NCBI GenBank assembly: GCA_039707465.1
Contig: CM077658.1
Coordinates: 18,649,732 to 18,713,731 of the forward strand
Reading direction: 5' to 3'
Length of the DNA: 64,000 nt
DNA from: Rhabdophis nuchalis
Lineage: Eukaryota; Chordata; Lepidosauria; Squamata; Natricidae
The notes beneath the pieces are model-generated. The model worked only from the letters and a program-made list of their open reading frames with translations, was not told the origin of the DNA and did no database searches. A program made the translations under genes and the position numbers. Below, one piece after another: positions 56,991 to 64,000 of the stretch (the first letter of the stretch is position 1; each line of letters starts with the position of its first letter).

Positions 56991-57689
56991 CAATCTAAAA
57001 TAGAATTAAATAATTAAGTCTGTGCTAAAAGTAGGTAAAAACTATGCAAAATGTTATATTTAAAAATTAAACCATTAATAAAAGTGAGCAATCCAGCCAA
57101 TCGGTTCTGGGCACCAGAAATGAAACAGAATCAACTCAAGGGGAATGAAGACCTCAATGTTTTTGATGGAGATTTTGCCCTGAAATATACTGACCCACAA
57201 AGAGTAGGTGAAAATGGCAGTTAACTTCATGTCCAGGCAGAAGTATAACACACCACACCACACCACACTGCAACTTCCGTACACTCTAATGAATTTCTAA
57301 GGGACTGCAACTGAAAGAGATGGTCCATCCTCGGCTTTGAAGTCATCGCCTACAATCCTGCCCTGATCCCAAACTGCAGGGTCAACTAGACTCCAGCATC
57401 CCTACGGAAGTCATTAGTTATATTATATTAGCTGCAGTTGCAACATTATCAACCTGAATATATAACTTATTGATTTGCTCCCGTGCAAGATCCCGAAGTG
57501 CTTCAAAAACAAGAAAGAGGACAATGACTCGCAGGGCAAACTCAACGGCTCTGTGTTCTCACCCCACGCAGGCAAACCCCATCCAGATGATGGGGTAGAA
57601 TCTCCAACTGGACTGGAGGGAGGTGTTAAGAGGGGATTGAGTTTTTAGGGTGCAAGATGTCCCCCATAATTCTTGATGCCTTATATGAC
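56991..57689. other. Intron, no recognised feature
   Basis: Unique-looking; (CCACA)n at 57250-57267. Confidence 0.3.
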
Positions 57690-57691
57690 TA

Positions 57692-57946
57692 CCGTGTTTC
57701 CCCGAAAATAAGACACGGTCTTATTTTCTTTTGAACCCCAAAATAAGCACTTGGGCCTTGTTTTCAGGGACGTCTTATTATTTTTGAGGTGCAGGAGGCG
57801 GCGAGAGTGGTCACCTCATGGCTGCTGCTGTGTTGCAATATTTTTGGGGAGGCCTTGTTTTTTGGGGAGGGCTTATTCTAGTGCATGTGTTCAAAAGCCT
57901 GATTGGGCTTATTATCCAGGAAGGTCTTATTTTTGAGGAAACAGGG
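57692..57946. mobile_element. Mariner-like MITE with TA duplication
   Basis: Ends CCGTGTTTCCCCGAAAATAA and the inverse of TTATTTTTGAGGAAACAGGG are inverted repeats. TA lies on both sides (57690-57691, 57947-57948), as for Tc1/mariner. Internal CTTATTTT / AAATAAG words. 255 bp, no transposase. A truncated copy is at 14216. Confidence 0.78.
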
Positions 57947-57948
57947 TA

Positions 57949-58959
57949 TTTCCAGGGGAAAGTCTGGTGAGATTCTTATAACATAGCTGAGTAGCAATAA
58001 AGCTCCTTTTTGAAATTTTTCACAAGTGATTCTGGTTGCTTTCACCTGATGGATAGGTACTATAAGGTTAATCTCCAGTGCCACAGATATCTGATTACTT
58101 TCTTAAAGCTTTCTCTTTGCTGTGAGCATGTAATGTGTCAAGTGCCCAGGAAATCAGGAGATTCAGGCAATTCAAATGAGTATAAAGATTTATTGCAAGT
58201 TTAAGTTCTCTACAAGAATCTGACCAACTAATGGGCAAGGGAAATACCCATTAGAGAAGCATTCAAGGCAGATTGGGCTTAGATTTCTTGTGGGGGTGAA
58301 GGGAGTCATGACATGATGAATTTAGCCCCTCTCTTTAATTCAGCCTGGTCCTCTCCTACAGGATTCCTGACCTTGGCTAGAAGTTTACATTTTTTTTTCT
58401 ATATCAGAAGTTGTACCTTATAAAAACCATATTATAAGTGATGGGAGGATATACTTTAGAAGGAGGAAGATGTCATAAACCTTTTCTCTAGATACCTCCT
58501 TAAATCTCTTAGAACCCCCAACAATGCATTTAAACAGGCTTGATCCCATTCTAGCTCTGGTGGCTGAGGCTGCGCTGGACCGCTGCAGAAAAAATGCAGG
58601 CTGAATTCAGGCTGAGCCTGATGGAGGAGTCAAATGTGTCATAAGACACGAGTCTCTTTGCAAGAGATCTAAGTCCACCTTGAATGCCTCTCTTATCTCC
58701 CGCTCATTTCCCTTAATGGTCAGTTGGCCAGATTCTTGTAGAAAGCTTACAATAAATCTTCATACTCCGGCTCACTTGATTTCTCCAGAGCTTGACAAAA
58801 CCCTCCAGATTAAGATCTGAGTGCCTACTCTCTACAGAAGGGCCCTTGGTACATTTTTAGCATTTCCTGGTCAGCCTGAGAATTGCAAAATCATGGCAAA
58901 GAGAGAAAATTTGGGAGACTTTGCACCACAAAACTATCAAAGCTGAATTGGGTGTAAAA
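57949..58959. other. Intron, no recognised feature
   Basis: Unique-looking sequence about 1 kb upstream (transcription-downstream) of the 201-bp exon. No gene seen. Confidence 0.3.
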
Positions 58960-59251
58960 ATGCTCAAGCAACCCACTCTACCACTAGTGGCCTGCCTTTA
59001 AAAAAAAAATCAGTAATAATCATCATCATCTCAACTTATTACCGTCAGATCTGCAACTGGAAAAGCTAAGTTGCTTTCTTAATTTTAATTTTATTGAAGA
59101 GAAGTGAACAAAGCCTACCCAAGGCACCACCGCAGAATTACATTAACAGTAAAATTACATTATTAATTCTTTAATCTCACTCGAGGCCTCAAGCTGTTGC
59201 TATGTCCAATTACTCAGCTAACCACCTGTCAGATTTGTAAAGCGAGTTTAA
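58960..59251. other. Candidate conserved intron flank of the 201-bp exon
   Basis: AT-rich, repeat-free: ATTACATTAACAGTAAAATT, TTATTAATTCTTTAATCTCA, GTCCAATTACTCAGCTAACC. Such exon-proximal blocks are often conserved in developmental genes; inference only. Confidence 0.3.
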
Positions 59252-59257
59252 CATTAC
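59252..59257 (-). other. Splice donor of the 201-bp exon
   Basis: Minus-strand GTAATG follows the exon sequence CCAGGAG. It gives a phase-1 junction that restores the reading frame with the acceptor at 2751. Confidence 0.85.
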
Positions 59258-59458
59258 CTCCTGGACAGTTGTGAGCTCGGTGTTCGGTCAAGTCTGCCAA
59301 AGAGTCAAAGTCCTGCTGGCAGTTATCGCAGGTGTAAATTGATTCGTCCTCCATATCTTCATCTTCCTCATTTCGTTCTTCCTGGCTGGTAATGCTGTTC
59401 CGCTCTTCCAACGCCCGGATCTCTCTTTTATCATTCTCCAGCTCTCTTCCCAAACCTC
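59258..59458 (-). CDS. ZNF423: ZNF423 N-terminal exon (201 bp, first C2H2 finger)
   Basis: Minus-strand coding exon. Upstream is a T-rich tract ending TTGGCAG (acceptor, 59461-59459); the exon ends with a single G before the donor GTAATG (59257-59252). Both flanking introns are phase 1, so the exon is symmetric (201 = 3 x 67). It encodes an acidic linker ([20 protein letters not shown], then DMEDES) and finger 1, [19 protein letters not shown], ending NCPG. Its last G joins AT of the next exon to give Asp, reading [14 protein letters not shown], which matches the ZNF423 order as I know it. The start codon and earlier exons lie beyond 64000. A methionine further upstream in this frame (near 59513) is in the intron and is not a start. 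Being symmetric, the exon could be skipped without a frameshift. Confidence 0.93.
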
Positions 59459-59989
59459 CTGCCAACAAAAAAAGGAAAGTCACCTTTACGTCTGGATCGC
59501 TCCACGTTTCCAAAGGAAAGAGGCAAACCGAGTGACTTGAAAGCGAAGTCCTGTTGATTTCACCGGAGTTGAAGGTCTGGCGATGAAAATGGTTATTTTA
59601 GGGCAATTCCGTACAGTGAAGGCCACACAACCAGATAAGTAAATGCTAGTTGGGAGGGATAATAGTTAGAGAGGAGCCCGCGTGGTGGCTGTTAGTCACC
59701 GTATAGTGTACCAGTTGAGATGTTGACTGGGTTCAAATCCGCCAACAACCATGAAAGCTCACAGGGTGGCTTTGGGACAGGCCCTCTTGTTGAACCCAAA
59801 GAGCTGTTGCACACAGGGATAAAATTAGGGACTGATCTAGGCACAACTCCTTGAACATTCGGAGAACAAACATAGAGATCCAAGAAAGGAAGATATTTCA
59901 CGAATATCTGGTTCCAATGACAGACTCAAATTCAACCTGGCAAGATACTCTATCCACCTTTCTATCAACTTATTTTTCTATTTGTCCAA
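59459..59989. other. Upstream intron; SINE-like fragment 59675-59830
   Basis: CGCGTGGTGGCTGTTAGTCA...GGGTTCAAATCCGCCAACAA looks like a tRNA-type A/B box pair, followed by GGTGGCTTTGGGACAGGCCC as in family D. Degraded. The splice acceptor tract of the exon is at 59459-59480. Confidence 0.4.
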
Positions 59990-60166
59990 CTGCCTGCCTG
60001 CCTGCCTCTGTCTGCCTGTCTGTCTCTACCTGCCTGCCTGTTTATCTATCTATCTATCAATCTATCAATCGATCTATCCAGTCATCCAGTCAGAAGACCT
60101 CCATCCCTCCCTCTCTCCCTCCCTTCCTCTTTTTTTCCTTCTGTCTGCCTTCTGTCTGTGTCTGTC

Positions 60167-60224
<58 letters not shown>

Positions 60225-60382
60225 ATCTATCTATCTATCTATCATCTATCTATCTATCTATCTATCATCTATCTATCTATCTATCTATCTATCATCTATC
60301 TATCTATCTATCATCTATCTATCTATCTATCTATCTATCATCTATCTACCTACCTACCTACCTACCTACTTACCTACCTATC

Positions 60383-60472
<90 letters not shown>

Positions 60473-60487
60473 ATCTATCTATCTATC

Positions 60488-60518
<31 letters not shown>

Positions 60519-60623
60519 ATCTATCTATCTAACTATCTATCTATCTATCATCTATCTATCTATCTATCATCTATCTACCTACCTACCTACCTACCTACCT
60601 ACCTACCTACCTACCTATCTATC

Positions 60624-60666
<43 letters not shown>

Positions 60667-60693
60667 ATCTATCTATCTATCTATCTATCTATC

Positions 60694-60733
<40 letters not shown>

Positions 60734-60735
60734 CT
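59990..60735. repeat. Long (TATC/GATA)n array, Bkm type
   Basis: CTGCC/TCTG repeats (59990-60040), then TATC units from 60163 to 60735 with periodic one-base-short TATCATC interruptions and two TACC blocks (60347-60380, 60575-60616) about 228 bp apart. The plus-strand Tyr/Leu/Ser/Ile frames of nearly 300 codons are artefacts. Confidence 0.97.
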
Positions 60736-61531
60736 TAGGCTGCTCATTCATTCTCTGCTATTCCTCTCTTTTTGCCTTGTCTTTCATTCATTCATTCCCT
60801 TTTACTCTCTGCCAAGCAACAGATATCAAGGAAAGGAACAGATTTTGTGCATAGAAACGTTGTAGCCTGGACAAGAAACCTGTAATTTTATTAGCCAAAA
60901 ATTGCATACAGTCTTTAACTCACAGGACACCCAGGAGGAAGTTAAGGAACCATTTCCAAGTTATCAATGAGCAAGCTGGCAGTTTATCATTCTTTAATAA
61001 AATTAAAAATTGAACACATGAACTAATTGTTCCCATACTCGAGACTGGAAAGACAATTAGCATTGTTGAGCACTCAAAAACAGGAGAGCAGCCAAGAAAT
61101 GCAGCTTGTTTCTGGAAAATGTCAAAAACCCAGGGCTACATCTTTTTACCGAGGTTGTTTAATATCAGCACTAGAAATCAAAAATTTCTCAAATTGTCCC
61201 TTTCTGGTCAAGCTAGAATAAAACAAAACAAACAAAATTTAAAGCTCCCTGCCAGCTCTCACAGCATGTGAATACCCTCCGCCCAAAAGGAAAATATTAA
61301 AAATCATTTGTAGAGACTTTTAATGTATCAAAAGATGCCACCGGGCTTAAATCAACAGTGCAGTTTCCAGATGCAGGAAATCACATCTCTTGCCACCAAG
61401 CTTCGTGCAGATAGCAAGGTTTTAAATTAAAATAAAGGTCTGGTTTTGAAGGCACTACCAAAACCTTGTGTGTCCTTTCACAGCCTGCTCTGTGGCTTCA
61501 ATCAAATGAAAGAAAGCAGATCACGGGTTCT
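60736..61531. other. Upstream intron; candidate conserved block 60840-61240
   Basis: Repeat-free AT-rich sequence with CCTGTAATTTTATTAGCCAA, AGACAATTAGCATTGTTGAG and GTTTAATATCAGCAC. Regulatory-looking, unproven. No coding signal. Confidence 0.3.
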
Positions 61532-62084
61532 TGTTGTGGCCCGCCAGTGAGCTGTAGACCCAGCAGAGTCGGACAGTGAGGAGGTTGGTGGAGGAACATG
61601 GGCCAGCCCTGGGGGCTGAGGAAACTGCGAGACGAGGATTCTGCATTGGAGGCAGAGAGGGAGTTAGACAGCAGTAAAGCAGAAAAACAGATGGAGCCTG
61701 TTCCCAGTGTGTGCATGCACAGAGCTGCCAGAAGACAAGGACAACTGAGAAAACAGGGTCGACTCAAGAGTAAAGCCACACCTTGGAGGTGATTGGCCCC
61801 TCCCAGAGGAAACAAAAGAGGAACGAATGGGGAGTGGGCTTTTGCAGGAAATAATTTGTTCATTCAGTCCGGAAAGTTGTGTTTGTGAGAGTTTTGCTTT
61901 GTCCTGTGTTTGGAAACTAGTTATCTGGCAGAGCTCCAAATGAGATAAAGTACGGGTGGATAAACACTCCTCTGAAAGGCTGTTTGATAAGCCTTGCTGA
62001 CTGTGAATGAAAGGAATTCACAGCCGTGTAAATAAAAAAGGTTTTGTTTCCTTCATTCTTTCTAAGGAAGCCTGGGTCAGAACA
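61532..62084 (+). mobile_element. Solo LTR, family A
   Basis: TGTTGTGGCCCGCC ... GGGTCAGAACA, with AATAAAAAAGG as poly-A signal. Flanks GTTCT (61527-61531) and GCTCT (62085-62089), 4 of 5. The acidic 5' frame is interrupted here relative to the 41500 copy. No internal genes. Confidence 0.87.
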
Positions 62085-63869
62085 GCTCTGTATTATCTTA
62101 TCATAATAATAAAACTCAGGTTTTTTCCCCTTCCTCCGTATACTAATTACCAATCTCATTTTGTCAAATGTACTGAATGCACTTCCAAAGCTTACTTAGG
62201 TTCCCAAATGTAAATCAAGGGAGATTAATGCCAATTCTATCTCCTTAAAGCCAGCAGGTCTGACACAGCCAACAGTCCATAAATCTGGATGCCAAGTCGC
62301 CTGGTTTTATAAGGTTAAAATCCATAAAATACGATCAAGTATATAAAATTAATTTAAAGCAAGAACTGCCAACCACATCTCTCTTAGGTGCTAATGGAAT
62401 ACAGACAAGAGACCCCAGAGGGTTCCTGTTTTTATTATTTATTTCTAAAACTTCGGTGCTTAAGAATATTTTGCAAGTCAACAAAGTAGGTTTTTTTCAC
62501 TGACTTGTTTGATTTTAACTTTATTTTAAACACTGAGTTACAAGCCTGTTCCAAATGCCTTTTCCAGAATCACTTCTAGGCGGAGATGGATAGCATATGA
62601 GGGAGGGAGGGAGGGAGGTCAGTCCACACCCCTGTTTCAGGTAGCAGTTACCACATAAAAGTTATTTTCCCCTGATTTAAAACCATCATTGGGGGGGGGG
62701 GGGTCAGAGGTTACAAATATTGAGAGCATTACAAAAAAGTCCTTTAAAAACGTTGCCATCTATTGCAAATCCAGGCTAAACAGTTAAACTGGCTCCTATC
62801 ATTAATAGCAATTGTTTACACAAGCATCTTTAATCCTTATAATCCTAACACTTATTTAAACGAATGGCATTCTGTTTCTTTAATCTTGGATGCCATTGGC
62901 AAATGCCAGCTGTTCAATTTATTGCATCCTAATATTCAATGTAATATCCAAATCCCTATTTTTCTTCCAAATTACATGAGGTTAAAACATCCTAACAGCA
63001 GCAAAAAATGGTTCATGTACAGCAGTGGAAAAGTGAAAACACCCCCTCAGAAAAGGCGATAATAAGGAAGCTGTGCAGAAATGTGCAGAAATGGATAGAC
63101 TAACATTAGAAATAAAAAACAAAGGAGAGACAGAATATTATGACACATGGAATAGATTTTTTTTAATGACTGGAAACATGAGATGGGAGTCGAAACATGA
63201 AAAATCAGGCTAAGTAGACCTCAAATGAGATATTATATATGTATTAGAATGAATAGGTTGGTCAAAAATAATTGTGTAAGACTGTAAGTAGTGTATGTGT
63301 TATTTGTCTTTCACTTTGGTTTCTAAGGTGGGTGAAATGTGAGGATGGTCATGTTGTGTTATATGTAAACAATAAAAATATATATTTAAAAAAAACTAAG
63401 TTAACCAAACCACAACGAATATACACCTGTGTTAGGGATATTCACTCCCTACATATGACAATGAATGTGTCCTATGCAACATTACAGAACAAAATGACTC
63501 TTAAAGTTTCAGATATCGAACACAATTTTTATTCCTCTTTCTCAACAACAGTAATGGGGGAGAAAGCAAGCCGTAATACACACATTCATTTTTTTAAAAT
63601 GGTCCACCGTCTAGTTAATGGCATTGGCTTCCTAAGACTTACACGTTAATAGAATTGATCTTGCTGTAGTCTGTAATGAAGAACAGTGGGATAAGGCTGC
63701 ACTCAAAGCGTGGAAAATTGTATATTGTTACCTTCTTGTGACCTCCCAGAGCCGTGGCCATTCTAACCCCTCCAAGCTGTCATTTTGTGTGATGCCGACA
63801 GCAGATGGGAGAGAAGAAGGAAGGAAAGGAGAGTGTTGTCTTGATCAGATAGATCTGCTCAAACGTGAA
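62085..63869. other. Upstream intron, mostly unique, AT-rich
   Basis: Short (GGGA)n at 62602-62616 and a G run at 62690-62702. The 99- and 125-codon frames (62763, 63272) have no recognised domain. 62750-63000 looks like a possible conserved block. Confidence 0.35.
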
Positions 63870-64000
63870 TACCAACTATAAATACTGAAAGGACAAGAAG
63901 CGATGGATGGAAACTATCCAAGGAGAGAAGCAACTTAGAACTGAGGAGAAATTTCCCGACAGTGAGAACAATTCATCAGTAGAACAACTTGTCTCCAGAA
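63870..64000 (+). repeat. CR1 LINE 3' fragment, runs off the right edge
   Basis: AGGACAAGAAGCGATGGATG...GGAGAAATTTCCCGACAGTG AGAACAATTCATCAGTAGAA matches the CR1 ORF2 end/3' UTR of the other copies. Confidence 0.85.

Noticed and set aside
59851..60854. Plus-strand frames of 295 and 290 codons
   Set aside because: Translations of the TATC array (Leu-Ser-Ile-Tyr repeats); no gene.
63272..63649. 125-codon plus-strand frame with a hydrophobic start
   Set aside because: No family recognised, AT-rich unique intron, no support beyond openness.

Overview
The window is vertebrate nuclear DNA, almost certainly from a squamate and most likely an advanced (colubroid) snake. The evidence is the repeat content: Sauria SINEs, a BovB LINE 3' end, many CR1 fragments, LINE 3' tails that run straight into TATTC-type pentanucleotide arrays (the 'microsatellite seeding' tails known from snake CR1-L3 elements), and long GATA/TATC (Bkm-type) arrays. 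There are no operons, phages, CRISPR arrays or other prokaryotic features.

One host gene is present, on the minus strand: ZNF423 (OAZ/EBFAZ), a multi-C2H2 zinc-finger transcription cofactor of EBF and BMP/SMAD signalling. Two exons are visible: a 201-bp exon (59258-59458) carrying the acidic N-terminal linker and the first finger, and the giant zinc-finger exon (2750 down to 1, running off the left edge) with 22 complete fingers and the start of another. They join in phase across a 56.5-kb intron (2751-59257). The promoter and 5' exons lie beyond 64000 and the last exons lie to the left of position 1.

The rest is intron. It is a patchwork of repeats with clear insertion histories: four complete solo LTRs of two related families with about 5-bp target duplications, plus one truncated LTR; several non-autonomous hAT-like DNA elements with terminal inverted repeats and 8-bp target duplications; TA-flanked mariner-like elements; five Sauria SINEs plus a sixth truncated one; other tRNA-derived SINEs; CR1, L2-like, CR1-L3-like and BovB LINE remnants; a fold-back repeat family; and very many purine-rich microsatellites. 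Several insertions are nested, so relative ages can be read: a MITE inside another MITE (50406-51323), an LTR inside a CR1 (21669-22295), hAT elements inside a CR1, inside an older repeat and inside a microsatellite, and a MITE inside a LINE reading frame.

Between the repeats are low-repeat AT-rich blocks (for example 6215-6360, 7550-7800, 8690-9115, 11735-11995, 18530-18830, 20920-21400, 60840-61240) that look like candidate conserved non-coding elements, and one CpG-rich block (about 30700-30965) that could be a CpG island or internal promoter. These are inferences from appearance only. I found no convincing undescribed gene system. The most unusual structures are the near-perfect SINE palindrome at 47151-47332, a roughly 64-bp direct repeat flanking a Sauria SINE at 55272-55747, the MITE family that carries its own TTTC microsatellite, and an acidic reading frame that is conserved across several LTR copies.
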